Assembly: GCA_008694505.1 (NCBI GenBank)
Contig: VZDJ01007753.1
Coordinates: 14,481,003-14,545,002, forward strand
DNA length: 64,000 nucleotides
Direction of reading: 5' to 3'
Source of the DNA: Cyanoderma ruficeps
Lineage: Eukaryota; Chordata; Aves; Passeriformes; Timaliidae
Part shown: positions 22,501 to 34,600 of the stretch, piece after piece
Position numbering within the stretch: position 1 is the first letter of the stretch
Layout of the letters: every line of letters starts with the position of its first letter
Notes under the pieces: generated by a model
The model's input: the letters and a program-made list of their open reading frames with translations, nothing else
The model's database searches: none
What the model was told of the DNA's origin: nothing
Translations under genes and position numbers: made by a program

Positions 22501-25500
22501 CCCAGCTCCTTCCAGAATGTCCTGCTGCATGGAATTACACTAATTACACTGGGAGTCTTACCTAAGTACCTGCTACCTGCTCTCTGAACTGGGAGGTACA
22601 GGCTGTGGGAGGCAAGGGTATTTCAGCCCCACCTCCTTTAGATCACTGGTCACCATATTAAATCACATTCTGTCCAGATGCAAAACAACTGGACCAAAGG
22701 ACAGACATGAAGACTCCTGCTGTCCTGGGCAACTATATTCTCCTAATCCCTTACATAAGCTGATTCCTCTCGGTCTTAATGAGGTTCAAAAAGGGGCTGT
22801 ACCAAGAGGTCAAGAAACACCTATTGATTCCTCTTGAGTTGAGAGACTAGATGATTGTCAAGTATTATCAAGTATTCACAGTATGATGAGTTCAGAGAAA
22901 TCGTTTTTATCTTTCAGAGAAGGATCTCAAAGCAGTTCAGCAAAATGGTCACCACCAGAAAACTACAAAAAGTGAGTTGCACTTGCCAAGCAGTTCTTTC
23001 TACTGCAGACAAGCCTCTTAGACCCTCCTCCTCCCCTATGGAAACCAGCAAAAATGGGTCTTGTGGTGTGGGTATTTGCTTGTTCAGTTAGATTAAGGAT
23101 GGTGCTTTTGTTTTGCTGTTTGAGTTGCTAGTTTGTTAGAAAGGGTGGGGGGTATGCTCTTTTGAATGGACTCCTGAACAACCACCTGCCTGCAATTATT
23201 TGTGGCTGATCAGAGTTGGCTTGGAAACAGGAACCTTGAGGTGAAATGTTCCTTGTCTTCTGGGAAGCGCTGCCAGTTGTGCCGTTCTTGTGATCTAAGG
23301 TCTCCCTTACTCTTAGGAGTACTTTATTGTGCTGATGTTGGAGAGAGTGGTTTCATTTCTGTTCTGCACTGGCATTCTTCAGATAGCCTATTGGGTTCAC
23401 AGGGGATGTTTTCTTATCTCCAGGTTAAAACCCTTGTTCTCAACTGTCACGTATTTTTTCCATTCCTGTCACAGGCGTGTAGCAGCTTTTGAGGCTAAAC
23501 AAAACCAGCTGAAAGACCAACAGAAGGCAGCTGCAAAACCCCCAGGTCAAGCAGGCTGCAGATACCAGGGGCTCTCAAAAGAGGATAGAGCTATTGCAGA
23601 GAGATTGGAGCGGCTCAGGGAAGAAAGAAAACCAAGTGAGTTTTAGAGAATACCATAAACACCTTGGGTGGGAACACTTCTGTTTGCGAAACAAAGAACC
23701 TAGAGGGAAGCACTGGGCTTTAAGAGGCTGTGATATTAAGGGGGTGAAGGCTTAAAATAGGACAGAGCATCCAAGTTCTCCTGCCACGATGGCCAACTTC
23801 TACAATGATATTAGATTGATGTTCCGGTTTCATTTTGATTCTAGGGGTTTCTCTTGAAACTACTACTTAGTTTTGGAGCAGTGTCTTACCTGTAAAATCA
23901 CTTTCTCATTTTTCAGTTTTTGGGGTAGAAACTTGTGTCAAACATTTGGAGTAGAATGAAATGAAAGTCTTTGATCAAACTATTTTGAAGAAGGTTTCCT
24001 GTGAGTCATTGTCTTGGGAAGCAGCAGTTCCAGTCTCTGTGGGACTATGTTCTGACCAGCCTTATCTCACAGAGAAGGAAAAGGATTTTCATCCCAGTCC
24101 ACAGCTGTCAGGTTCTGGGATTGCTTTGAGGTGTTTGCATGAGAATAAACTATTTTAAATGTTATATGTGGTCCCTAAAAGAAAAAGAACACTCTTCAGA
24201 GTGGTTACCTGGTTATCATAGAATCATCGAGTCCAACTGTTAACCCAGCACTGCCAAGTCCACCACCCATATCCCATAACCATATCCCATAACCATATCC
24301 CAAAGTGCCACATCTACACATCTTTTGAATACCTCCAAGGATGGTAACTCAGCCACTTCCCTAGGCAGCCTTTTCCAGTGCTTGACGACCCTTTCTGTGT
24401 AGCAATTTTTCCTAATATCCAATCTAAACCTCCCCTGGAATAATTTGCAGCCATTGCCTCTCATCCATTTTGTGGCAGGGGAGCGTTTCAGTCTAATAAA
24501 GCTGGGATTGCGTTGGGAAATGTGGGACCAATAGACTGAACTGCCTAAAAGACACTCATTTCTCTGCCTGTCCCTAGAATCCCAAGTCAGCTGATTTCCA
24601 GATGACATCACCCTAATACTTACATTATGGCTAGGAGATAAACTGTGAAGGAGGGAAGGACTTGGAAGAAAGGGATCGTAGTTAGCATCAGGATACTCTC
24701 TGAGTCACTGCAGTATGACCCCTCATTCACATCAGGGCTGGGTGAGGTTTTTGCTCAGGTGTTCAGAGTCTGATTCCAGAAAGAAATACATTTTTAAGGA
24801 AAAAAACATGTAGCTTTTAATTTTCAATAACAAATAATCTTCTCCCGTGGGTTATTGTGAATTGCAGAGTCCATCCCTACTCAGGCTGAGATCGAAGCGA
24901 GGCTGGCAGCCCTGAAGGAGGATGGCCGAGGACCTGTTCCATCCACACAGGAAATGGAGGACCGGTTGGCTGTCCTGCAGGGGAGAGATCCTCCTTCCCA
25001 AGCTCCCAGACCTGTAAGCTCCCTCAACTCTTTAGTCAGCAATTTATTCTGAGCTGACACAGTAACTGGTGTCACAGCATGCTAACCATTCTTCCTTCTT
25101 CAGGTTTTTCATGTCCAGGTAGCTTCCTTCAGGAATCTCAGTTTCCTGATTGTGTCATTGCTCCAGAAGCAAATCACCAGCCTGTACCAGTTCACTGCTT
25201 CAATTTGAATGCAGCTTGTTCCTTTATGCCAAATGTAGTTTGTGTGTATATTTTTAACAATAGATGCTAAGGTTTTTTACTCTCAACTCATTTATGTACC
25301 TGGTCACAGTTTTTCAGAACTGTTAGTGTTGGAGGCTTATCAGCCCTACCTTCTAATTACATCTTCTAGTTGTTACTGCATACCAGCTGCGCAGAACCCT
25401 GTTAATTTTTCCAGAAATGGAAACCCAGTGTGATTTGTCTGAGGTTGCAGAGGTATCAGTTGGATAAATGCCTTGAAATCCTATAGGAATGGTCTTGTCC

Positions 25501-28500
25501 CCCAAGATACCATTTCCTTATGGTTCTTTCAGCTACATACTCAGCTGTTATCATAGGTCTCTGTGGGGCTTCTGGCTGGCACTGTTGAGAATAGCATTTT
25601 GTTTACACTGGAGGTAGTGGCAGAGCTGGGAGCTGGGACCCAGCAGCATGTATTCCTACACATTCAACGCCCCTTTGCCTTGTTTGGGTGACTGCTCTTA
25701 GAGCTGTGTGCATGCAGCCCCTCTGAAAATGAAACCCTTACAAATCTTACATCACAAACTGTAAACTGAGATTCTCAATGTCAGTGGAGGCATCTTTGTA
25801 AGCTGCTCCCATCTAGGGTGATCTTGGTTGCCAAAATTCTCCTTTGATTGAGTATTCTCCTTTGTTTGAGCCACTTTCCTCTCATTTGCCTTTTCCCACA
25901 CTCCCCTGGTTTCTTAGGTACACCAACCTCCTGATACCCGAAGTCTGGTCCAGCAGACAGATGACCTGTTAACTCAACTGTCTGAGGAGGTTGCCATTGA
26001 TGAGCATTACAGACCAAGAGTTCAGCCTCAAGGTATCTGTTTTGGCTTCTAAAGACCTGTTTATGTCTAATAATGCATGTGCTATGCTGAGAAGGGAATT
26101 TGTGCCTCCCTGTGTAGGAGGGAGCTTACTTACAAGTGAGCTGAGTGTCCAGTTTGTCCATATCTTCCCCTTATAATCCCCCACACTGACCAAGAGCAGA
26201 TGTCAGGCTCCACAGTGGGTCTCAGTGTCTTTGCTTGGAGATGATTCCTTCTTGTCAGGGTTGTATTATTCAGGGTCTCTGTTTCTCTAAAGTGACTCTT
26301 CCGGGGGCAGGGGCTGTTGCTACTCCTAATGCGCGTGTACATTGTTACAAAACATCAGAATCTGGCATACCATTATCTTGCTGGCTGCATTGCTTCCTCT
26401 GTAATCTCACTGTAGGCCACAGATTAGCTCATTTTCTCTTCATGTACAGCAAGGATCCAGCATGGATGTACTGGCATGTCTTTTGTTATCCATACCCATG
26501 GAGAGCAGCAAGCTGCTCTCATAGCATTATTTGTCATGTTTTCTGTGCCCAAGCACCATTGCTGCTGAGTCACCAGTGTGTTCTGTGTGTCCGTCTGCAG
26601 CTGTTAGTAGCCAAAATTTGAATGATCTCAATCGGGAAAGTGAAGATTGTATTTGCCCCGCAAATCTGGACCCAAAACAGCTAGAGGAAGAGAAGAATAA
26701 ACTACTGGCAGAGGCTGCTGCTGAGCTGCGGGAAGAGAACACTAGGCAGGAGAAGATCCTACAGGTTGCCAAGAGACTGGCAGCTCTCAAAGGCGAGGAC
26801 CCAGAGAAAGGTGGGTAGCAGATGAGAATACAGTGTCAAGAGAGGAATCAACTTGCTATGACAGAGTAAATTCTTTATTAGTGTTTATCTATTTAATTCC
26901 TCCATTCTTCAAGAAACAGACTGAGATTTGGTTCTGTCTGCAAAGTTGTACAGGTTGGTTTGCCATGAAATCAATATTAAAGATCTAAGTTGAGGGTAAA
27001 GGCTGGGACTGTAAGGTCAGAATACTTTGTCTTGCACCCTTCTTTGGGATAATTCTAGCATGCTGTGGTGAGGTTAACAAAACTTTTAAAACCAAAACTC
27101 TGGTTTTGGTGGGGATCTTCTCCTTCTCTCTTCCAAATATTACAAAATAGACAGTGATGTCCTTTTTGGGGAATGTGCACCCTGAAAGGTCAGAGCCAGA
27201 ATGCCACAGCCAGCTCACACCACAAAAAATTATTTCTGGTGCATTAGTGGGCACAAGACTTGAGGCAGGTGTGAGTTACAGTCTCACATTTCTTACTCCT
27301 ACAGTTACACTGGAAACCTATAAGCTCCCTGACAGTGATGAGGAAGTGGCTGAGGAGGAGGCCATTTGCAGAGTGCTGAAACAGGTCAGAAGTGGCAGAT
27401 GTGCCCTTGTATTTCTTCCTCTTGGTTATCCCTCATATGTGTGTTACCTGGTGAGCATAAAAAGGATGTGTTTCTGTTTGTGGGAAGAGTTTCATTCCTT
27501 ACTTTCCTAGTGCTTTTTCAATACTAGCTCCCAAGGGCTGTTCAACTATTTGACAGGCAATTGACAATACTTCTAGTCTGTCACATTGTCTTATTCATGC
27601 TTAGTGTCTCTTGTGGTCTGCTTGTGTCTCCTGTATAACCACACTTTGCTGGTACTTCCTCACGTCTTGTTCTGTATTTTCCTTCAGCCAGTTAGAACAT
27701 GGATGAGATGTGTGCTGTGTAGCTCAGCTTTCACCTACATTTCTCCCTAAAATGTCTCTGAATTGTCTTGCAGGCAGACCTGAGCTTAAGTTTGTCTGAT
27801 ATATCACCTGTGTATGATTGGCATGATGATGAGGGTGTGCTAGCTGCATTGCAAAGCAGAGTGTGTGAGCTGCAGGCCCCTGCTGCTGCTGCAGACTGTC
27901 CACAATGGACACAGTGTTCTGAGTGCAGGGTGAGCTTACATCTGTCTGGGTAACACCAGCTGCATTCAGACTTGTCATCCCCTGTTACTGCATGAGACCA
28001 AGAAGCACAGGAGGTTTAGAGCCTAGAATGAGGCTCCCAGTTGTGCTTGAAACAAGAGACTTCTTTGTTTGTGTTGTTACCAGCTTACAGAGGAAGCAGC
28101 CCTGGATGAAGCAAGTGGATTCAACATTCCCCCAGATCAGACCACCCAACCAGGACCCTCACAACAGAACATGTGTAAGAAAGCAAAGCAAAAGGTCAGT
28201 GAACTGGTCAGGATCTCTTGAATTGACATCTCAAATGTTCCAGGCTGTCAGGAGAGTACAGTTCTGCAGCAAAAGTTTGTTATATCCTAGGTTTGATGCA
28301 GAAAAAAACCAAAACCAACCAGTTTCTCCAGAGCAAACAATTCAAGCAGCTTCTGCAAGGCTGACCAGCTCTGAGCTCAGCTGTGAATCATCTTTGTATT
28401 TATAAAAGGAATTGTTCCTTGGAATACAATTCCTTTTAGGCTGCCTTTGTGTTGGATGTTACTATGTCATGTAAACCAAGAGAAGTTGGTAGACACCTCA

Positions 28501-31215
28501 CAATATGAACATTAGAGACTTATACATATATATATGTATTACTAGATCAACAAGGCCACAGTCTACTACCATATAATCTGAACCAGAATAAATGGGAGGT
28601 CTACCAGTGCTTTTGGCATGTGCAGAATAGAAGCTCTAGATAGTATTCTACTGTTTGTGTTCTCATATAATGTCAGAGGAAGGAATTAGGAGGAGAATAT
28701 CCAATGCTCAGAGTGGATTCTGGCCTACTGTGGAAATATATACGTGATCTCTAGTGTATATTACAAGAATTAAATGCACCTGTGACTCACAGGCGCCTGT
28801 CAGGCCTGCTCCCAGTGGAAGAAATTATATAATTGTAAGCATTATCAAAAACATCCATCTCAAGTATGACAGCTTGCATTTCTGGGATTACTGATGCAAA
28901 AGATAGTGTTAGGAAAAGATTGTGTCAGGAAGCTGCCTTGGCCAGTGTCTGGCACTATGTCTCAGTGTGCTTTCAGTTCCACAAGAGTTCTCTGTAAGGG
29001 AGAAGGAGACCACAGTTGACTGTATGGATATATTTAGATTATGATTTCAGAAGATCTTTTTGTCCCACTCTCAGGTACAAATGAATAGTAGGGGCTTTTG
29101 AAAAAGCAGTTCCTTTGTCCCACAGTTTTCTTTCTACAACAGGGAGAAAACAACACCCCACCTCCACGTTCCTTTCCCTTCCCACATAGCTCCTTTCAGC
29201 ACAACTGTTTGATCTCCTGCTTTTGCAGCAGCAATTGTTTGTCACATGGTATTGTTGTGGTGCCTGCCAGAATATCTGGGCTTTGTGCCCTCCACACAGC
29301 ACACACAATGTGGGTGTACATCACTGCAGACACTAAATGAGGCTGAATACCTGTTTATGTTCCAGGCAGCACAGAATCAAACCCAAATTCTAGCAAGTAC
29401 CTTGGGTTTTTATTTAACAATCTAGATGCATATGGAGCCTGTCCCTGTGCTCTGGGCAAGTTCTTAGTATCAACAGAGAGGAAACTGCGGACCATGGGAC
29501 AGGTCACTGTGCCATCATGCATTACAGTTACAGTCCTTTATTGTCTGTGCTGGGGGTTGAACTCTCTGTCTCTTGCTTTCTATGTGAATTAGAGCCACAC
29601 TCCAGCCATCACAGCTCTTGCAAGGGCAGATGATAGTGATGAGGATGAGTTACCCTGGTGCTGCATCTGCAACGAAGATGCCACTTTGCGCTGCCATGGC
29701 TGTGACGGGGACCTCTACTGCCAGCGCTGTTTTTGGTGAGTCTCGCAATTCCTCTGGGTCTGAGAGGTGGGTCAAAGGTAACCTTGGCCCCTTTTGTGTG
29801 TTTTTCTCGTTGGGCAGAAAAACAAGCAGTAGGAGGGAAGATTTGAGGCATCCAGATTTGAGCTGAATGCTAGTCGTTACAGAAATACTTTGTGTGATCA
29901 GTATTTGTCCCAGGCATCAGGGACTGAACTGGTTCTAGGCAGAAATGCTTCAGTGCATGTTTGGGCGCATTGTCTGAGTGTTCTCTGGAGCAGCCGATGC
30001 GCTGCATTACGTGGGATGGGATAAATGAGACCATTGTTCAGTGACTCCTGTGGCTTGTTAATGCCATTGATGGATGACCTGGGCTGGATTCCCTTAAAAG
30101 GGGAGATCACATAGTATGAATTCCTGAGGGTTTTCTTAGGTTGAGACTTTGCAATCCTAAACCATATTAAAAAATTCTTTGTTGAAATATGTATGTGTGG
30201 GCTTTTTTTCACCAGTCAGGCCTTGCAGCAGTCAGGCCTTTTGTTCTTAAACATGCATAGCTTGATATTTGACAAAATTTTCATGTCTCAGATTTGGAGG
30301 GTTAATTCCTTTGAATACAAAAGCTATTCCTAACAGGTTGTGTGACTTCTCTTTTTTCATGCCTCGAAAGTATTGCATAGTTGGCTCAGTTCTCAAATTA
30401 GTGCTGGATGACATTAAGACAGCAGGTTGCTAAAAATGTGGTTGGGATAACAAGAGATGCTTTTGTGCATATTCTCTCATTTCCTGCAAGTGTATTTATA
30501 GGGAAGTGCAAATGCGGGGGGAGGGGGGGAAACCATATAAAAATGTTCAAAAAACATATGACTGGCAGTGTTGGATTATTAAAAACAAAGCATACAAACA
30601 AAAATATCTGATAGCAAACATCATTAAAAGCAGATTTAACAGTCTGGCAGGTAAATGTATCAGCCACACGCTGTGCATGCTGGCTTATATCTTTCTCAAC
30701 ACTGCCTGCTCCTGAGCATGGTTAAGACAGGTGACAACACACTGATTTGTTTTCAGTTATTTCCCAGAGTTTTCTGGAGGAGACTTTCATTTTGTTTGTT
30801 GTCACAGTTGCTAATGTCCCTAGAAACACAGACACAGTGCTGAAAATGAGCCATTATTTACATGAATCTCTTCAAGAAGGAAGGAAACAGAAGGGCCTGT
30901 TTGTCCTTTTCAAATCCAGCTGACAAAGAGGAGCAGACCTTCCCATAAAGCACCTCAGAAATTTCTGTTACAAGCGAATATCTCAAGTAGTTAGTCCACA
31001 TGGCTGCCAGTCTGGTCCTCACAGCCAACCCTTGGGATAGGTTTCTGGTTAAGGGCTGCTGTGAGAGATCCTGTGCAGTGGCTTAGGGTGGGTTCCTGGC
31101 CTGGGTATTTACTTCTGACTGCACTTCGTATTCGCTTCTTAGGGAAGGCCATGAGGAGTTTGACCTGAAGGACCACCACACCTCCCGCTATCATCTTCCT
31201 TGCAAACAGAAGTGA
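19526..31215 (+). CDS. ZFYVE19: ZFYVE19 (ANCHR), abscission/NoCut checkpoint regulator
   Basis: In mammals this protein binds PI3P through its FYVE finger and holds VPS4 away from the midbody together with CHMP4C, delaying abscission until chromatin clears. The exons are 19526-19579, 20117-20238, 22918-22971, 23475-23635, 24868-25013, 25918-26032, 26601-26810, 27305-27384, 28084-28194, 29593-29735 and 31143-31215. They give 422 codons in continuous frame (human about 471). Domains: FYVE-type finger at residues 5-53 (four Cys pairs: 5/8, 21/24, 29/32, 50/53); two MIM-like repeats in exon 5 (IEARLAALK and MEDRLAVLQ); a charged coiled-coil stretch in exon 7; an acidic segment; and a C-terminal B-box-like finger with [20 protein letters not shown]. 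The start at 19526 has a strong Kozak context and matches the conserved start before CYGC, but the frame stays open upstream to an ATG at 19250. Intron 1 is GC-AG. Recognised from recall of the human protein. Confidence 0.95.
20117..20238 (+). CDS. ZFYVE19: ZFYVE19 exon 2: rest of the FYVE finger
   Basis: Encodes [20 protein letters not shown] and [16 protein letters not shown], with the remaining zinc ligands. The usual basic RHHCR motif of FYVE fingers is CKNCGR here, as in mammalian ZFYVE19. Donor GTAAGA, phase 2. Confidence 0.95.
21264..22175 (-). mobile_element. CR1 LINE fragment in ZFYVE19 intron 2
   Basis: About 0.9 kb of reverse-oriented CR1: GGCCTGGGTTGGAAGGGACA, CTCCATCCAACCTGACCTTG, CTCTGGGCAACCTGTTCCAG, through CAGGTCCCTCTGGATGGCAT. 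The minus strand encodes decayed reverse-transcriptase C-terminal pieces ([34 protein letters not shown]) broken by frameshifts. It is antisense to the host gene and 5' truncated. Confidence 0.93.
22918..22971 (+). CDS. ZFYVE19: ZFYVE19 exon 3 (54 nt)
   Basis: Encodes [18 protein letters not shown], corresponding to human SSANASKWSPPQNYKK. Acceptor CTTTCAG, donor GTGAGT, phases 2 in and 2 out. Because the exon length is a multiple of three it could be skipped in frame. Confidence 0.92.
23475..23635 (+). CDS. ZFYVE19: ZFYVE19 exon 4
   Basis: Encodes [16 protein letters not shown] through [20 protein letters not shown], a charged helical region conserved with human (RVAALEAKQ, MIAERLARLRQE). 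Donor GTGAGT, phase 1. Confidence 0.93.
24215..24475 (-). mobile_element. CR1 LINE 3' fragment in ZFYVE19 intron 4
   Basis: Contains ATCATAGAATCATCGAGTCC, AAGTGCCACATCTACACATC, CCTAATATCCAATCTAAACC and TCCCCTGGAATAATTTGCAG, matching a CR1 subfamily 3' end in reverse orientation. The right boundary fades near 24475. Confidence 0.85.
24267..24301. repeat. 13-bp tandem repeat inside the CR1 fragment
   Basis: CCATATCCCATAA is present twice, followed by a partial third copy. It replaces the usual CR1 sequence at this place, so it arose after insertion. Confidence 0.85.
24868..25013 (+). CDS. ZFYVE19: ZFYVE19 exon 5: two MIM-like repeats
   Basis: Encodes [13 protein letters not shown] and, about 20 residues later, [14 protein letters not shown], an internal duplication. 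These match the MIT-interacting motifs by which ANCHR binds VPS4. Acceptor ATTGCAG, donor GTAAGC. Confidence 0.93.
25918..26032 (+). CDS. ZFYVE19: ZFYVE19 exon 6
   Basis: Encodes [18 protein letters not shown] and [13 protein letters not shown], conserved with human HTPDTRTQAQQTQDLLTQLA. Acceptor TTCTTAG, donor GTATCT. Confidence 0.92.
26601..26810 (+). CDS. ZFYVE19: ZFYVE19 exon 7: coiled-coil region
   Basis: Encodes [20 protein letters not shown] and [20 protein letters not shown], a strongly charged heptad-like helix nearly identical to human ZFYVE19. Acceptor CTGCAG, donor GTGGGT. Confidence 0.95.
27305..27384 (+). CDS. ZFYVE19: ZFYVE19 exon 8: acidic segment
   Basis: Encodes [20 protein letters not shown] followed by ICRVLKQ, matching the human acidic stretch VTLQDYRLPDSDDDEDEE. 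Acceptor CTACAG, donor GTCAGA, phase 0. Confidence 0.93.
27774..27929 (+). other. ZFYVE19: Candidate in-frame cassette exon of ZFYVE19
   Basis: An open 156-base segment with acceptor TTGCAG and donor AGG/GTGAGC, phase 0 at both ends. It would insert 52 residues between exons 8 and 9 without a frame break. The product begins [16 protein letters not shown] and ends [12 protein letters not shown] know of no counterpart in the human protein. It could be a lineage-specific alternative exon or a chance open frame. Confidence 0.4.
28084..28194 (+). CDS. ZFYVE19: ZFYVE19 exon 9
   Basis: Encodes [20 protein letters not shown], nearly identical to human [19 protein letters not shown], then a polar Gln/Lys-rich tail. 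Acceptor ACCAG, donor GTCAGT, phase 0 at both ends. Confidence 0.94.
28403..28438. repeat. Perfect 13-bp inverted repeat (hairpin) in ZFYVE19 intron 9
   Basis: TAAAAGGAATTGT pairs exactly with ACAATTCCTTTTA across a 10-base loop. The stem is too short for a typical microRNA precursor. Confidence 0.8.
29593..29735 (+). CDS. ZFYVE19: ZFYVE19 exon 10: B-box-like zinc finger
   Basis: Encodes an acidic linker ([10 protein letters not shown]) and [20 protein letters not shown] then YCQRCF, the Cys-rich C-terminal finger conserved with human. Donor GTGAGT, phase 2. Confidence 0.95.
31143..31215 (+). CDS. ZFYVE19: ZFYVE19 exon 11 and stop
   Basis: Encodes [16 protein letters not shown], completing the finger with its His residues, and ends HLPCKQK-stop. 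The C-terminal tail is shorter than and different from human (SPPRAGQEH). Confidence 0.94.
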
Positions 31216-31649
31216 TCACACTCTTCATCGGGAGAAAAGGAGCTGGACAATGGGAGAACAGAGGAGCCGGTCAGATGGAAGAATCCAAGTGGATTTGCAG
31301 CCAAAACGGGTGATGTTTTGGACAGTTAAAGGCTGTGCTGTAATCTGAGAGAGGCTTGGAGGGTGTGTGAATTTGTCTTCACAAATACACCTGAGAAATG
31401 CAGGGTCTGCTGTGCATGCTTGGGAATAAATGAGGACTTGATGTGAGGAGGTGGATACAAGTCCATAAATACAGGTGGTAAAACAATGTGGGTCGCAGTA
31501 AAAGATGTGTGTTCAAGGCAGTACTGACTGCTTGATAAATAACTTCCTGTTTTTACTAACAACTTATACACTGGTTCAACAGGCAGCAAAGCACTTTGCA
31601 CTGAGAAAAATGCATTGTGATCACTTGTGTGATGAGAACTTTAAAGCAT

Positions 31650-31655
31650 AATAAA
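31650..31655 (+). terminator. ZFYVE19: Poly(A) signal of ZFYVE19
   Basis: AATAAA in GCATAATAAAAG, 435 bases after the stop codon and the first canonical hexamer in a suitable position. A short 3' UTR of this size is normal. Confidence 0.6.
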
Positions 31656-34600
31656 AGTTATCTACAGAGGCCTGTGGTTAAAGTCTCCTGAATATGCCTG
31701 ATAGCCCTTTACAAAGTGTTGCTTTCTTATAATGGTATGTTAGTCCTAGTGTCAAGTGGCTTAGGGAAAGAAATTAAGAATAATGAAGTAATCAAAAATG
31801 TTTCTGTGGCATGACTGGAAAAGATGCAGGGCAGTGTTGCTCACTGACTTGAAAGGAGGAATCCTTTGAAAAGGTAATCTGCTACTGATACAGTGTTGTG
31901 GCCTGCAGTGGTTGTGGCAAGGTCATGTCATCTGTAAGAGCAACATGTTAGTCTGAAAGACTTGTGTATTAGTCTGAAAGCAGGATTTGACTTTGTTTAT
32001 CATTTGATCCCCTGGTAGGGTAAAGATGTTACCTGTGTGATGCTCTTTCTCTGGTTAGCTTAGGAAAGCTCAGTTGCATGTCCATATCCCTCCTGGGAGA
32101 CAATCCAGATGCAAGTGGTGCTTGCCAGTGCCCAGAACACCCAGAATTGCTTCAAATACCCAACTAAATTGGCTGTAAACAGACTCTTATTATTCCATCA
32201 GGATGAGCTCTTTCCAAATAATGTAACTTCTGAGAGGGCTCTCTAAGGTTGACAAATTCCAACTGCAACAAAATAAAGGATTTGCCCTTGTCAGGGAATT
32301 TCCAATGAATCTTGCCTGTCTGGTTTGACACTGCCACTCCCAGCTGTCTGCCTTGCCCCCGTGCTTAAGGTCAGTGCCTCCGAGGTGAAGTGATGAAACA
32401 GTGTTTACCTGCACCTCTGGTCAGAGGACAGCAAATGAATTAAGCCACTGTTGAAGGTAGGTTTCTGCTAACGTGCTGCTCTGGATCAGGCTCTGATAGA
32501 AACCTGATTCAGACAATGTAGAATAGTGATACTTTAGGTTAACACACTAAAAATGGCAAGCATATCCAGCAGTGCCATCAAAACCTTTTCTTGGGGTGGC
32601 AAAACCTGACTTGTATGGAGGATCTTTCTCCTGGCAGCCCTTGCTTCACCAGTGCCTGTCTCCTTAGGACAGGCAGGGGAGAAAACTACTTGAGTTGTTC
32701 TGATGCAAGAGCTCACAAGTATCCATGTTACACAAAATTTAAGTAAGTTACAGCCCTGAGGAGCTTGCAGTCTTAAAAATGAAAACAACATGCTGTTCTT
32801 TCTTTATGTTATCATGACTGACACTTTTTCATTGCTATTTGACATGGGTGATTAGTCTGATAGTAAGACAGCCCAGTTCTGTCTGAGGTTAAATCCTTCA
32901 TGTTTTACATATACAGGGGAAGGTGCAAATCTGTTCTTATTTCTCTCCTGAATGGATGCGCTCCTTTGGACTTCAACCTGTGTCTTCACCAAGCAGTTAG
33001 TAGTAATTTTATTACTTGATTTACAGCTGCTGGTTTTTTTAATATCTTAGTATGAGCTGGTATGATACTTGCCACATTTTGAATGCTTCATCAGCCACGA
33101 CAAAACTTTGAGCTCCTTTGCAGTTAGGCAGCCTCTGTCTTGTAAGCCCTGCCCTGTCCACATCAGTAGTAATGGAGCGGGTTGCAGCCGGAAGCAGTTT
33201 ATTTAGGTTCCCAGGTTGGTTTCTGTGGCGCCATCCCAAGGAATCCAGAAATGCACCCAGCCCATTACCTGAAATAGAACTTAGTCATACATGGAAGAGT
33301 CTCTTCAGTCATATGGACACCTGCTGCTGCTTTCCCTGCACCACTAATGGACATTTTTGTGGCTGCTGCACTTTCTGCACGTAATGGGCCATTTTAGTAG
33401 TGGCCCAGTCACTTTCCCCTGACAAGCCATTCTCACTGTAGCTGTTGCCTCAGTGAACTCCATGTAGGAGGGGCAGAGGGGCATCCAGATGGGCTGTTTG
33501 CAGGAAGCACACCTAGCTGAATCTGTCTTGTGAAAGAGGAATACTGCATGACCTTTAAGTGGGCAGCGCACTGTTAGCTGTGTTGCTTACTCCCTATCCT
33601 TGTCTTTGAAAAGGTGCTGGTTAACAAAGATACTGGCAATCAGTCCATTCCTGACAGGTCAGATCAACTTCAGTCATAGCTGTTCAAGGACAGAAAGCAG
33701 CTTGGCATCTTCCAGAAAGAGATTCAACTTGTTTGCTTTTGTCTTTGTAGCAAGTCATGAGGGAAAATGAGATTTTCTTTCCCTCTCAAAATGTTTTGTA
33801 TGTGAATTATCAAATGTAGGCTCCACTCCAACAGGAATTCAAACTAGGAGAGCTCATGAATTTTCATACATTGAGTTATCTTGATAAAATCAAGAGGGCA
33901 AAGTTTTTTTCAAGCAACATTCTTAGTATCTACATACTTATGCTAGTGATGGTGCTGAGAAACAGCAAAGTTAACTGGAAGATGTTTGTAAAAATTTTTT
34001 CAAGCACTGATTTTAATCTATCCTTGTGGTCTAGTGTGAGAACAGCCAAATGTAAGTCAAACCAAGTATGATTTACTACTGTTTAAGAACGAAACAAAAA
34101 GAAGTTACTCTGGTTGCCTTACATTGCTTTTTCTTTTGCACCAGTGAGCTTAGAAATATTCTGCCACTGGCCACAGGTTGCCTTGTTCCCCTAATCTCAC
34201 TGTGCTCAGTTGAAGTGCTCTCACATATCATTATGTATCAGCATTCCTTGTGTATCAGAACCAACTGCACATGATAGGGTCTGCAGCTCACTCCTTTCCT
34301 TTTACTTGCAGAATAAGCATAAAGACAACTTCAGTCAAGCAGAGTTTTCAGATCCTGCTTTGTCTAACAATATCTACCTTAAAATACAGACAAAAATTCT
34401 TTTTGCATTACTCTATATTGAGGAAATACAGAACAATGCCCAGGGGGGAGAAAATATTTCTCTTGGACCAGAGGAGATGCATGTCTTTGTGCTGTTGCAG
34501 CTCAGCAGAATAAAATAAAGCCTATTGGTGGAGTATGTATGTAATCTGAACTCCTGTACTACTGTGCTGTAGCTAATTGCATCTCTAGTTTAGGGCACTC

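Noticed and set aside
28521..28540. TACATATATATATGTA palindrome
   Set aside because: A simple AT dinucleotide run is self-complementary by nature; no further signal.
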